Notes: generated by a model from the letters alone, not told the origin. A stretch of 64,000 bases of DNA from Neobacillus terrae (GCF_011393025.1 NZ_JAAOEO010000001.1:1-64000), one strand, 5' to 3'; positions 1 through 8,581 are shown, numbered from the stretch's first letter. Numbers and translations are program-made.

Positions 1-459
1 GTCCGCATGGAAATAACAAATATTTATGGCAGTAAATAAGGAGTAACTAAACTTGGATTTCCAAGTTTTCTTTATAGAAGCATTTGTGAAGGTTTTCACT
101 TAAACTACCATGAAAATAAAATTCTTTAACTCTGAAAAAAGACATTACTAAAGAAAACCCGTCTCATTCCTTTTAAAAAAGTGGTGAGGGCCACAATTGT
201 AACAAAATATAAATTGGTTGATTGGATTCAGAAACAGTATAGACAGTTCAGTATATTTTCATTCTTTGTGGAGCTGCGAAAATCTTTCCCGCTGCATGGA
301 TGGCTAAAGGGGGCTTTACTTTAAGAGAAGTAAAGCTTTTTTGTTGTTTCACTAAAGTGGCAGGTAAGTTTAACAAGTGAAGGAATATTATAGCATCAGT
401 TGGAAACCTTTGTTATAATTAGTGTAAAATTACACTTTTCAAACAAAGGGTGATACATA
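1..459. other. Non-coding AT-rich leader region
   Basis: No convincing reading frame was found here. The stretch holds one copy of a 25-bp sequence (83–107) that recurs at 8582–8606. It also holds one copy of a hairpin-plus-tail repeat (about 301–385) that recurs twice more in the accessory region. A TATAAT hexamer at 414–419 could be the -10 box of the next gene, but no good -35 box is visible at the right distance. Confidence 0.5.
301..385 (+). repeat. Hairpin-plus-tail dispersed repeat, copy A
   Basis: A 9-bp inverted repeat (GCTTTACTT at 313–321, its complement at 328–336) is followed by a T run, then TTGTTG, then a CTAAAGTGGCAGGT-like tail. The same layout recurs at about 1053–1135 and 2281–2345. 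The hairpin and T run could act as a terminator. Confidence 0.55.
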
Positions 460-753
460 ATGGATAATATTAATAAATGGGAAATTACAACTTTGGTTTT
501 AGCAATTATTGGTGTGACTTTTAGTATGATGTTTCAGGGGATGGCTTATTGGGGACCTGGTGGATCATTTACTTGGATTGGATTCTGGGTAGGTGCGATT
601 TTGTCTTACTGTTTTTCCTTATCTTCAATTGTTTGTATGTCTTTAAACAAATATAAGTTACATATTTTATTGGTCACTATAAATATAATATTAATTTCGG
701 CAACAATTCTATGGACTACTTTTATTATAATTGCTTGGCAATCAGGAATGTAG
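460..753 (+). CDS. Small membrane protein of unknown function
   Basis: This 97-residue protein has three hydrophobic segments, at roughly residues 10–28, 37–62 and 68–93, so it is probably an integral membrane protein with three passes. The ATG start follows an AAAGGGTGAT ribosome binding site at good spacing. I recognise no family motif. It stands alone in AT-rich accessory DNA, with repeats before and after it. Three small inverted repeats lie at and just past its stop codon (746–827). The coding call rests on the ribosome binding site and the membrane-like composition; the function is unknown. Confidence 0.6.
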   Translation: MDNINKWEITTLVLAIIGVTFSMMFQGMAYWGPGGSFTWIGFWVGAILSYCFSLSSIVCMSLNKYKLHILLVTINIILISATILWTTFIIIAWQSGM

Positions 754-827
754 ATTACCCTACATTCGATTTGCGCAAGTATTTGGCTCCGCCTACGCCA
801 AATACAGTGATAGCCACTCATGCTATC
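746..827 (+). other. Three consecutive small hairpins
   Basis: Inverted repeats occur in a row: GAATGTAG with CTACATTC (746–767, overlapping the stop codon of the small membrane protein), GTATTTGGC with GCCAAATAC (779–805), and GATAG with CTATC (809–827). None is followed by a strong T run, so a simple intrinsic terminator is not obvious. They may form the 3' end structure of the transcript. Confidence 0.45.
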
Positions 828-1252
828 CCCACTAAAATTTATTTTAAAGTAAAAATATTAATAGAATATGTACTTTGTGTTAAAAATTTTTAATGATTGA
901 TGACTTATTGGGTTAACTTTAACTTTCACAAACAGGTTCAAATGTTAAAGATTTAGCTGCCATTTCCAAACAGCGTTGGACATACGGCAATAAATTAGCA
1001 TCGAGAATAATAGCTACTTTATGTATAAGTAGATTGTGAAGAATTGTTCTTAAGGCTAACAGGGGCCTTACTTCAATTGGAGTAAAGTCTTTTTTTGTTG
1101 TTCTGCTAAAGGGGCAGTTTAGCTTAATAAGGTGTCTACCATAAAAGCGATAAATAGTTTTAAGTATTTGACTTCACTTTATGTAATTCATTTATTTCAG
1201 CCATCCTTATACTTGTAATTAATGGTATAATAAGGTAAAAAGGTGAGTTAGA
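828..1252. other. Intergenic stretch with repeat copy B
   Basis: I see no credible gene here. It contains the second copy of the hairpin-plus-tail repeat (about 1053–1135) and, near its end, a TATAAT hexamer (1226–1231) that could serve as the -10 element for the nuclease-like gene starting at 1253. Confidence 0.45.
1053..1135 (+). repeat. Hairpin-plus-tail dispersed repeat, copy B
   Basis: It has the same architecture as copy A: an imperfect inverted repeat (CTTACTTC near 1067 against GGAGTAAAG near 1080), a long T run, TTGTTG, then the tail CTAAAGGGGCAG and a GCTTAATAAGG-like end. Confidence 0.55.
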
Positions 1253-2164
1253 ATGAGTAAAGAAATGGACACTATTTATAACGAAAATATTGCAGAGGAA
1301 AAATTAAAGCAAGGTACAAAGTATGAAAAACTTGCAGCAGTAGTATTTAAAATACTAAACCAGAATGATGTTGTTATTCATGATTTAACTCTTCGTGGAG
1401 ATGGTAAGAAAACAGGACATCAAATAGATGTTACAGTTCAAAGCCCAGGCTCAAATGTATCTAAACGAATCTTAATTGAATGTAAAGACTATGATTCAAA
1501 AGTTGGGATAAGTATAGTAAGGGATTTCTTTGGTGCCATTCACCAAATTAACCCTAATGAAGCTTTTGTTGTTACGACTGAAGGATATACAAGAGGTGCC
1601 AGAACCTTTGCAGAAGACGAAGGAATAAAATTAGCTATACTTAGAGGTTTTAAAGAAGAGGACTGGGAAGGTAGAATAAAAGCTATACATTTAAAAGGGA
1701 CGATTACCTTTATGAACCAACCTACATTAACTTGGGTTGCAGCTAATGAACAGGAAATAGAAAAATTTCATGCTAATGCTAATGAAGAAATTAATACAAC
1801 TCAAAACACAAGTACAAGAGAAACATTCTTTTATGATCAAGCAGGGAAACCTCAAGAAAATCTACAAACTGTTTTAAAACCTATATTCAATAGTCTCCCA
1901 AGAGACCCGAATTCTCCAACTACTGGTCGTTATGAATTTGGTACAATCAAATATGTTAAAATGGCAGGGGTATTAGTGGGAGTCAAAGGATTTGACTATG
2001 AATTCACAAGTAGCCAAAGTGTAACTGAAACTATTATTGACCAAGGGAGTAAAGTTGCCTTATTGGTATTTAAAGTTCTTGATGAGGACTTTGACCAAAT
2101 TATTTTTGACCAAGATTTAGATAAATGGACTTTTAATGATAATGGCGAAGTCATTTCCAAGTAA
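1253..2164 (+). CDS. Mrr-like PD-(D/E)XK restriction endonuclease-type protein
   Basis: The 303-residue protein has an N-terminal half that matches the Mrr_cat/restriction-endonuclease-like fold. The catalytic signature is visible as an Asp in HQID (D59) and the pair IECK (E76, K78), followed by the helix typical of Mrr domains. The C-terminal half (about residues 150–303) is not recognised and may sense or bind a target. Proteins of this class cut modified or foreign DNA, or act as effectors of defence systems. The start codon follows an AAGGTGAG-type binding site. No methyltransferase or partner gene is adjacent, so a stand-alone modification-dependent nuclease is one possibility. The nuclease fold is well supported; the target is not known. 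Confidence 0.75.
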   Translation: MSKEMDTIYNENIAEEKLKQGTKYEKLAAVVFKILNQNDVVIHDLTLRGDGKKTGHQIDVTVQSPGSNVSKRILIECKDYDSKVGISIVRDFFGAIHQINPNEAFVVTTEGYTRGARTFAEDEGIKLAILRGFKEEDWEGRIKAIHLKGTITFMNQPTLTWVAANEQEIEKFHANANEEINTTQNTSTRETFFYDQAGKPQENLQTVLKPIFNSLPRDPNSPTTGRYEFGTIKYVKMAGVLVGVKGFDYEFTSSQSVTETIIDQGSKVALLVFKVLDEDFDQIIFDQDLDKWTFNDNGEVISK

Positions 2165-2280
2165 ATATATTTTAATACTAAAGGTCAATTCATTTATGTA
2201 GAAAAACATGAGTTGAAATTTAAATAAGGTTTAAATATAAATTCTGTTATATATGCAGGTTTTTAATTGAAATAACGGAT

Positions 2281-2345
2281 GCTTTCCTTAATTAGATAGG
2301 AAAGCCTTTTTCTTTTGTTGCTAAAGGGGCAGGTTTGTAGAAGAA
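2281..2345 (+). repeat. Hairpin-plus-tail dispersed repeat, copy C
   Basis: GCTTTCCT at 2281–2288 pairs with AGGAAAGC at 2298–2305. A T-rich run, TTGTTG and the tail CTAAAGGGGCAGGTTTG follow. It lies about 115 bases past the nuclease-like gene and probably ends its transcript. Confidence 0.6.
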
Positions 2346-2456
2346 GTTTCATAAAAACTGAAACCTTCAATAGATAAAAGTCGTAAAACAAGTATTCATT
2401 AAGTAGTGGTTCAGAGTATTAAAAATTAAACTTTTAAAGTTTTAGGAGGATTTCGT

Positions 2457-2834
2457 ATGATTAAGAAATTCATAAGCCAACAAAAAGTAGAATGCATTGG
2501 TGGTTTTACTGCCGTATACGCCGACCCTATTATGGCACATATAAATCCTAGCGTAATTCACAAAAAAGATATTTTCATCATAATTAAAAGAGATAAAACG
2601 ATATGGGCAACGAATGTGAACCAGGAAGACAAAGACCAACAAAGTAATAAATGGGTAGAAATCATTAGAGATAATGTAAAGAGGAAAACAAGTCCTATTA
2701 TGCCAAAGACGCATTACTTTGAAATAAAAAAGGGAGATTTATTTGGAACCTATGTGATTTCGAATGATTTAATTTCAAACGAAACCTTTTGCGACAGTAA
2801 TTCCTACCTCAGTGTTTTATTAAATAAAGAATGA
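2457..2834 (+). CDS. Hypothetical protein, 125 aa
   Basis: This 125-residue soluble protein has no signal peptide or membrane segment, and I recognise no family. It is preceded by a strong TAGGAGGATT ribosome binding site seven bases before the ATG, which supports real translation. It is mixed-charge and rich in Lys, Ile and Asn, like its AT-rich surroundings. It sits between the nuclease-like gene and the left end of a Tn3-family transposon. No operon partner is evident, and no function can be proposed from sequence. Confidence 0.6.
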   Translation: MIKKFISQQKVECIGGFTAVYADPIMAHINPSVIHKKDIFIIIKRDKTIWATNVNQEDKDQQSNKWVEIIRDNVKRKTSPIMPKTHYFEIKKGDLFGTYVISNDLISNETFCDSNSYLSVLLNKE

Positions 2835-2961
2835 ATTAAGTTCTATCTGTCATTAAATAGATGCCTTTTTAATTATGATAATACGGAGTTGTTCCAACAA
2901 AGGTAAATGTGTTTTTTGGAAGAATTTACTCTACCAACGGGGCAGCATTCCTGTAATAAAT

Positions 2962-2966
2962 GAATT
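2962..2966. repeat. Target-site duplication, left copy (GAATT)
   Basis: The five bases GAATT directly flank the left inverted repeat and recur immediately outside the right one (8563–8567). Tn3-family elements make 5-bp duplications on insertion. Confidence 0.85.
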
Positions 2967-3004
2967 GGGGTAGCGTCAGGAAAATGCGGATTTACAACGA
3001 TAAG
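2967..3004 (+). repeat. Left 38-bp terminal inverted repeat of the Tn3-family element
   Basis: It begins GGGGTAGCGTCAGGAAAA and ends with ATAAG. It differs from the reverse complement of 8525–8562 at three positions only. Confidence 0.93.
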
Positions 3005-3072
3005 GAAATTCCAAATTAAAAATCCCAACTTCTCTACAAATCAAAATAGAGAAATTGAGCTTTTCAGTTACT

Positions 3073-3705
3073 TCATTTATTTATTGAATTCATTAACTGG
3101 AAGAAGTATTCAGGTTTATGAGTCTTATTTAGGTTATACCATGAATGTAATGCATCTGGTGTAAATACATCTATTTTTTTCAGTACCTCCATTGCAAATT
3201 CCAGAGGAGCTATTCCTGATGCAGTAACTAAATTCGCATCAGATACCGCAGATCCCAACTCATAGAACTTTTCTCCTTTATAGTTAGGACATACCATTTT
3301 AGTATATTCTAAGTTATTACTTGTATGCTTTCTAGTATCTAAGTATCCCATATTCGCGAGGCCCTCAGTTGCACCACAAATTGCAGCAACAATAGTGCCA
3401 AGCTTTAAAGCTTGGCCAACTCTTTCCAAGATAGGTTGATGAATTTCTTCACTCCAAGTAGTCCCTCCTGGTAAAATTAAAAGATCTTTACTCTCAAGAG
3501 TACATTCATCAAGGGAAATATCTGGTTTTATGCTCAGTCCTCCCATAGTAGTAATCATTTCTTTATTAGCTCCTACTGTAATTACTTTTAAAGGTGCTAA
3601 ATCTTTTTTGAAATATCTTCCTGAGTTTAGTTCAGCAATTAAATATCCATATTCCCAGTCCGACATTGTATTAAATACATATAGAAAAACTTTTTTTGTT
3701 TGCAT
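3073..3705 (-). CDS. DJ-1/PfpI family protein (class I glutamine amidotransferase-like)
   Basis: From the preferred ATG (3705) the protein has 210 residues. It shows the DJ-1/PfpI layout: a conserved Glu near the first strand (E18 in SDWE), the segment LLILPGG (about 75–81), and the nucleophile elbow AAICGATEG with Cys at 110. A possible TTG start 15 bases upstream would overlap the GGAGTG binding site, so I chose the ATG. Family members include chaperones, glyoxalases, amidases and proteases; which applies here cannot be told. It lies downstream of the WYL regulator gene on the same strand, within the Tn3-family transposon, so it is a passenger that the regulator probably controls. Confidence 0.85.
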   Translation of the reverse strand: MQTKKVFLYVFNTMSDWEYGYLIAELNSGRYFKKDLAPLKVITVGANKEMITTMGGLSIKPDISLDECTLESKDLLILPGGTTWSEEIHQPILERVGQALKLGTIVAAICGATEGLANMGYLDTRKHTSNNLEYTKMVCPNYKGEKFYELGSAVSDANLVTASGIAPLEFAMEVLKKIDVFTPDALHSWYNLNKTHKPEYFFQLMNSINK

Positions 3706-3745
3706 CCAATAACACTCCAATCACAATTGATATAGCTATTATAAT

Positions 3746-3780
3746 ATAACTTCCCTGACAGTTAACGTCAGGGAAGTTAT
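3746..3780 (-). promoter_or_regulatory. 14-bp inverted repeat between regulator and DJ-1 gene
   Basis: ATAACTTCCCTGAC (3746–3759) and its perfect complement (3767–3780) are separated by seven bases. The structure overlaps the stop codon of the WYL-regulator gene and precedes the DJ-1 gene by about 40 bases. There is no T run on the minus strand, so an operator for the regulator, or an mRNA processing or attenuation structure, is at least as likely as a terminator. Confidence 0.5.
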
Positions 3781-4742
3781 CATACTTGATGAAATTTTAT
3801 TAATTCCGACAGAACTTCAATAAGTCTTTTCTTAAGACTTATTGGCTCAATAACTTTAATAGATTTATTGTACGGTAAAAGTAAATAAGGTACATATGTA
3901 TGTATCATATCTTTTTCAAGAAGAAAAACTGCTTGATTTGAAGTCCGTTCTTGTAAATAATGTCCTAAAAACCAATGTTGGCAAATATCAGCCAATACAC
4001 TTTTATCCCCATTAATAACCAAAGAAATAATCCCTTCCTTATCTTCTATAGTTGGAAGAAGACTTTTTATAAAAAAGTCACGTGCTGAAAAATTTTCTGG
4101 CCGGTTAAACTTATTTTCGGTTAGCATTAGACTTTCAATTCGATCTACTCTAAAACTACGGATATCATTCCTAAGATGACAAAATCCAATCACATACCAC
4201 TTATTATTCCAATAGATAATTCTGTACGGATCGACCAATCTATAATTTAATTGCTTTTCGCCACTTTTATGGTAAAGAATTTTTACTGAGTACCCGTCAG
4301 CTACGGCCTGCTCCAACTCCTTCAAAAAAGGTTCCATAGAGAGTGAACTTAATCGACTTATTACTTCAAGACTAGTTAAATGTTGGTTTATCTTTGTTTC
4401 CTGCTCTTGATTTGAGTATTTACTTAGTTTTGAAATGGCCCTATTTAGTGCTTCACCTCCATAATATCCGGCTTCTTCTGCAAAAACAGCAGCGTGAAAT
4501 AGTGAAGTTTGCTCCTCAAAATCAAAAAAAAGAGGAGCCTCAATAAAATTGTTCAATAAAGTGTATCCACCGTTATGTCCTGGTTCTGAAATTATAGGTA
4601 CGCCACTTGTTGAAATTGTATCAATATAACGATACACAGTCCTTATATTCATCTCTAACTTTTCTGAAATTTGTTTTGCAGTAATTTTTTCACCTGAACG
4701 AAGCATCCATAGAATTGCTAACATATTGTCAATTTTAGGCAT
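3780..4742 (-). CDS. YafY/DeoR-type HTH regulator with WYL domain
   Basis: The 320-residue protein has an N-terminal winged helix-turn-helix (about residues 5–60, including the recognition region TVYRYIDTIS). A WYL sensor domain lies at about 140–230, with its core DPYRIIYWNNKWYVIGFC, followed by a C-terminal extension. WYL proteins bind ligands or single-stranded nucleic acid and control nearby genes. It is transcribed towards and just before the DJ-1 gene, so the two form a regulator–target pair carried by the transposon. The inverted repeat across its stop codon is a candidate binding site. The ATG start is preceded by AGAGGTGGAATT on the minus strand. Confidence 0.85.
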   Translation of the reverse strand: MPKIDNMLAILWMLRSGEKITAKQISEKLEMNIRTVYRYIDTISTSGVPIISEPGHNGGYTLLNNFIEAPLFFDFEEQTSLFHAAVFAEEAGYYGGEALNRAISKLSKYSNQEQETKINQHLTSLEVISRLSSLSMEPFLKELEQAVADGYSVKILYHKSGEKQLNYRLVDPYRIIYWNNKWYVIGFCHLRNDIRSFRVDRIESLMLTENKFNRPENFSARDFFIKSLLPTIEDKEGIISLVINGDKSVLADICQHWFLGHYLQERTSNQAVFLLEKDMIHTYVPYLLLPYNKSIKVIEPISLKKRLIEVLSELIKFHQV

Positions 4743-4805
4743 ATAATTCCACCTCTATATGAAATTTATTTTCTATTATATATTTCCGATTTTTGGTATA
4801 ACTCA

Positions 4806-5381
4806 TCAACTGTTCCTTTCCGATAGCTTTCTATATAATGAGGCCCTAGACACATTTGTAATTTCACAAATTTGATTTACAGTCATATCTCCCTCTTTAT
4901 AAAGCTTTACTGCATAATTCATTCCTGCATGATTTTTATGGTACTTCTTTAACCGACCTTTAAACTTTCCTTCTTTCTTAGCCAGTTCAATTCCTTCACG
5001 CTGCCGCATACGGATAAGATCACGTTCTAATTGGTTTACACCCGCCATAACCGTAATTAAGAATTGGCTGTAGGGATTATCTTCTGATAAATCTAGCCAT
5101 GTATCTTTTAAGGATTTTAAATTTGCCTTTTTACTCCGTATGTTATCGATTAATTCAAATAAATCTTGTGTACTACGAGTAATCCGAGTTAAGTCCGTAA
5201 CATAAATGATGTCACCTTCTTGTATATCCTCTAACATTTTTTGAAGTTGCTCACGATCTTTTGTTGCTCCGGAAACTTTTTCTTCAAAAATAATATCCAT
5301 TCCGATTTCGTTCAGTTGCTGAAATTGCCTTGAAGGATTCTGGCTAGTTGAACTGACACGTATATAACCGATTTTCCGCAA
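4806..5381 (-). CDS. tnpR: Tn3-family serine resolvase
   Basis: The protein has 191 residues, the usual resolvase length. The catalytic serine is S10 in IRVSS, with R8 beside it. The conserved run DLTRITRS (about 63–70) and the long E helix (ERDLIRMRQREGI) follow, and a Hin-type helix-turn-helix closes the C terminus (VNQICEITNVSRASLYRKL). It resolves cointegrates made by the transposase at the res site next to its start. The start is TTG, with GAGGTGA just upstream. It is divergent from the transposase gene and appears intact. Confidence 0.93.
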   Translation of the reverse strand: MRKIGYIRVSSTSQNPSRQFQQLNEIGMDIIFEEKVSGATKDREQLQKMLEDIQEGDIIYVTDLTRITRSTQDLFELIDNIRSKKANLKSLKDTWLDLSEDNPYSQFLITVMAGVNQLERDLIRMRQREGIELAKKEGKFKGRLKKYHKNHAGMNYAVKLYKEGDMTVNQICEITNVSRASLYRKLSERNS

Positions 5382-5384
5382 AAT

Positions 5385-5528
5385 ATCACCTCATTTTTGA
5401 GACAAGTCTTATGAGACGCTCTTAACTATGATTTTATCAGTCTCCTACACTTGTATCAATAGAGTACACTCTATTGATATATAATTGAACTAATTAACTG
5501 AATAATTACAGAAATGAGATGATACTGT
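5385..5528. other. Probable res (resolution) region of the transposon
   Basis: This is the divergent gap between resolvase and transposase genes. It contains a near-perfect 24-bp palindrome (5455–5478: ATCAATAGAGT, two bases, ACTCTATTGAT), of the kind found at resolvase crossover sites. A second set of TGAGAC repeats lies near 5398–5417. Both promoters must also lie here. Confidence 0.65.
5455..5478. promoter_or_regulatory. 24-bp palindrome, candidate resolvase site I
   Basis: Two 11-bp arms are exact complements around a 2-base centre, 50 bases before the transposase start. Their length and position fit a resolvase dimer site. Confidence 0.55.
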
Positions 5529-8488
5529 ATGAAAATTGCGAGAGGTAGAGAATTGCTTACACCAGAACAGCGGCAGGCCCTTATGCAAATTCCTGAAGAT
5601 GAGTGGGTGCTAGGAACCTACTACACTTTTTCCAAACGAGATTTAGAAATTATAAATAAACGAAGGAGAGAAGAAAACCGTTTAGGGTTCGCCGTTCAAT
5701 TAGCCGTTCTTCGGTATCCCGGTTGGCCATACACTCATATCAAAAGCATCCCGGATTCATTCATACATTATATATCGAAACAAATCGGTTCCAGTCCATC
5801 TTCGCTTAGTCTTTATCCTCAAAGAGAAAATACACTTTGGGATCATTTGAAAGAAATTCGAAGTGAATACGACTTTGTAACTTTTACTCTAAAAGAATAT
5901 CGAATGATATTTAAGCATCTTCATCAATTAGCTTTGGAAAATGGTGATGCCATTCATCTACTACATGAATGCATAAATTTTCTAAGAATAAACAAAATCA
6001 TACTGCCTGCTATCACTACACTTGAGAGAATGGTGTGGGAGGCAAGGGCAATGGCTGAAAAGAAGCTATTTAATACGGTTAGTCAATCTCTGACAAATGA
6101 GCAAAAAGAAAAGCTTGAAGAAATCATTACTTCGCAGCATCCATCCGAATCTAATAAAACGATATTAGGTTGGTTAAAAGAACCACCGGGTCATCCTTCA
6201 CCCGAAACATTTCTAAAAGTAATAGAACGACTCGAATACATACGAGATATGGAATTAGAAACAGTACAAATTAGTCATTTGCATCGCAATCGTCTGTTAC
6301 AGCTATCTCGCTTAGGTTCAAGATATGAGCCTTATGCCGTGACTTTCAAGAAAATAAACGATATTCGATATTAACCGTCTATTTATACAATCTTACTCAG
6401 GAGTTAACGGATAAAGCTTTTGAAATTCATGACAGACAAATACTCAGTCTGTTATCAAAAGGCCGTAAGGCTCAAGAAGAAATTCAGAAACAAAACGGTA
6501 AAAAGCTGAATGAAAAGGTTATACACTTTACGAACATCGGACAAGCTTTAATCAAAGCAAAAGAGGAAAAATTAGACATATTTGAGGTTTTAGAATCCGT
6601 TATTGAATGGAATTCTTTTGTCTCTTCGGTGGAAGAAGCTCAGGAGCTTGCACGTCCTGCCGACTATGATTATTTAGACTTACTGCAAAAACGATTTTAT
6701 TCACTTAGAAAATATACGCCAACGCTATTAAGGGTATTGGACTTTCATTCTACAAAGGCAAATGAATCACTTATACAAGCTGTAGAGATTATCCGAGGAA
6801 TGAACGAATCTGGAAAGCGAAAAGTACCTGACGACTCACCTGTGGACTTTATCTCAAAGCGTTGGAAAAAACACTTATATGAGGATGACGGTACAATCAA
6901 TCGTCATTATTATGAAATGGCCGTCTTAACAGAACTAAGGGAACATGTTCGGGCTGGTGATGTATCCATTGTGGGCAGTAGACAATATAGAGATTTTGAG
7001 GAATATTTGTTTTCAGAGGATACATGGAATCAAACGAAGGGAAATACGAGGTTATCAGTTAGTTTATCATTCGAAGAATATATGACAGAGAGAAACAGCA
7101 GCCTTAATGAAAGATTAAAGTGGTTATCTGCAAATTCCAACAAATTAGATGGAGTTTCTCTTGAAAAAGGAAAGTTATCAATTTCACGCTTAGAAAAAGA
7201 TGTTCCAGAAGAAGCAAAGAAATTTAGTGCAAGTCTTTATCAGATGCTCCCAAGAATAAAATTAACCGATTTACTCATGGATATTGCTTATTTAACAGGA
7301 TTTCATGAGCAATTCACTCATGCTTCCAATAATCGAAAGCCAGATAAAGAAGAAACGACCATTATCATGGCTGCCCTTTTAGGAATGGGACTGAATATTG
7401 GATTGAGTAAGATGGCTGAAGCAACACCCGGACTGACATATAAGCAACTAGCCAATGTGTCTCAATGGCGCATGTATGAAGACGCAATGAATAAAGCCCA
7501 AGCTGTATTAGTAAATTTTCATCACAAATTACAATTGTCTTCCTATTGGGGAGACGGCACAACATCTTCGTCAGATGGAATGAGAATGCAGTTAGGGGTT
7601 TCATCTCTACATGCAGATGCAAACCCACATTACGGAACCGGAAAAGGAGCCACTATCTATCGATTTACGAGTGATCAATTCTCTTCTTACTACACAAAGA
7701 TTATTCATACTAATTCAAGGGATGCCATTCATGTATTGGATGGTTTATTACACCATGAGACGGATCTAAACATAGAAGAACATTATACAGACACAGCTGG
7801 TTATACAGACCAAATTTTCGGATTGACCCATTTATTAGGATTTAAATTTGCTCCAAGAATAAGGGATCTATCGGACTCAAAATTATTTACAATAGATAAA
7901 GCAAGTGAGTATCCAAAACTTGAAGCTATTTTACGTGGACAAATAAATACAAAAGTCATTGAAGAAAATTATGAGGATATTTTGCGATTAGCCCATTCAA
8001 TAAGAGAAGGAACAGTCTCGGCATCCCTTATTATGGGGAAATTAGGTTCTTACTCTAGACAAAACAGCTTAGCTACAGCCTTACGCGAAATGGGGAGAAT
8101 AGAAAAAACGATTTTTATTCTTAATTACATTTCGGATGAATCTCTAAGAAGAAAAATACAAAGAGGATTGAATAAAGGAGAAGCCATGAATGGACTGGCA
8201 AGAGCTATTTTCTTCGGAAAACAAGGAGAGCTTAGGGAACGAACCATACAGCATCAGCTTCAAAGAGCTAGTGCTTTAGATATAATTATAAATGCCATCA
8301 GTATCTGGAATACTCTACATCTAACAAAAGCAGTTGAATATCAAAAGCGGACAGGTAGTTTTAATGAAGACTTATTGCACCATATGTCACCTTTAGGCTG
8401 GGAACATATTAATTTGCTAGGAGAATACCATTTTAATTCGGAGAAAGTGATCTTATTAGATTCTTTAAGACCACTGAAACTTTCTTAA
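5529..8488 (+). pseudogene. tnpA: Tn3-family transposase, broken by a -1 frameshift
   Basis: Two overlapping-frame pieces (5529–6374 and the frame containing 6629–8488) together give about 985 residues, the normal size for a Tn3 transposase. Piece one holds the N-terminal DUF4158-type DNA-binding region. Piece two holds the DDE core, with the first Asp in WGDGTTSSSDG, the second in DTAGYTD, and the Glu in GKQGELRERT. The reading frame is lost near 6337–6345: after SRYEPYA the second frame continues as RDFQENKRYSIL, so one base appears to be missing. The ATG follows GAGATGA. Unless this is a sequencing error, no full-length transposase is made. Confidence 0.88.
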
Positions 8489-8524
8489 CGTTGTTAAAAA
8501 CGGGAGAATCGTCAGGAAAATAGG

Positions 8525-8562
8525 CTTAGCGTTGTAAATCCGCGTTTTCCTGACGGTACCCC
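8525..8562 (-). repeat. Right 38-bp terminal inverted repeat of the Tn3-family element
   Basis: Its reverse complement begins GGGGTACCGTCAGGAAAA and matches the left repeat at 35 of 38 bases. GAATT follows directly at 8563–8567. Confidence 0.93.
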
Positions 8563-8567
8563 GAATT
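8563..8567. repeat. Target-site duplication, right copy (GAATT)
   Basis: It matches GAATT at 2962–2966, outside the left inverted repeat. Confidence 0.85.
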
Positions 8568-8581
8568 GGAAAAATAATAAC

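Larger units (their letters stand above)
2967..8562. mobile_element. Tn3-family transposon with DJ-1/PfpI and WYL-regulator passengers
   Basis: The element is 5,596 bp long. Both ends carry 38-bp inverted repeats starting GGGG that agree at 35 of 38 positions, and a GAATT duplication flanks it. Inside, in order, are a DJ-1/PfpI protein, a WYL-domain regulator, a serine resolvase (all on the minus strand), a divergent resolution region, and a Tn3-type transposase on the plus strand with a frameshift. The passengers sit between the left repeat and the resolvase. The ends and the duplication look fresh, but the broken transposase means the copy probably moves only if helped in trans. The repeat sequence resembles those of Bacillus Tn3 elements of the TnXO1/Tn5401 kind; that likeness is from memory. 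Confidence 0.92.

Noticed and set aside
6330..6400. Programmed frameshift in the transposase
   Set aside because: There is no slippery heptamer with a downstream structure at the break, and Tn3 transposases are normally a single frame. A one-base deletion explains the data better.
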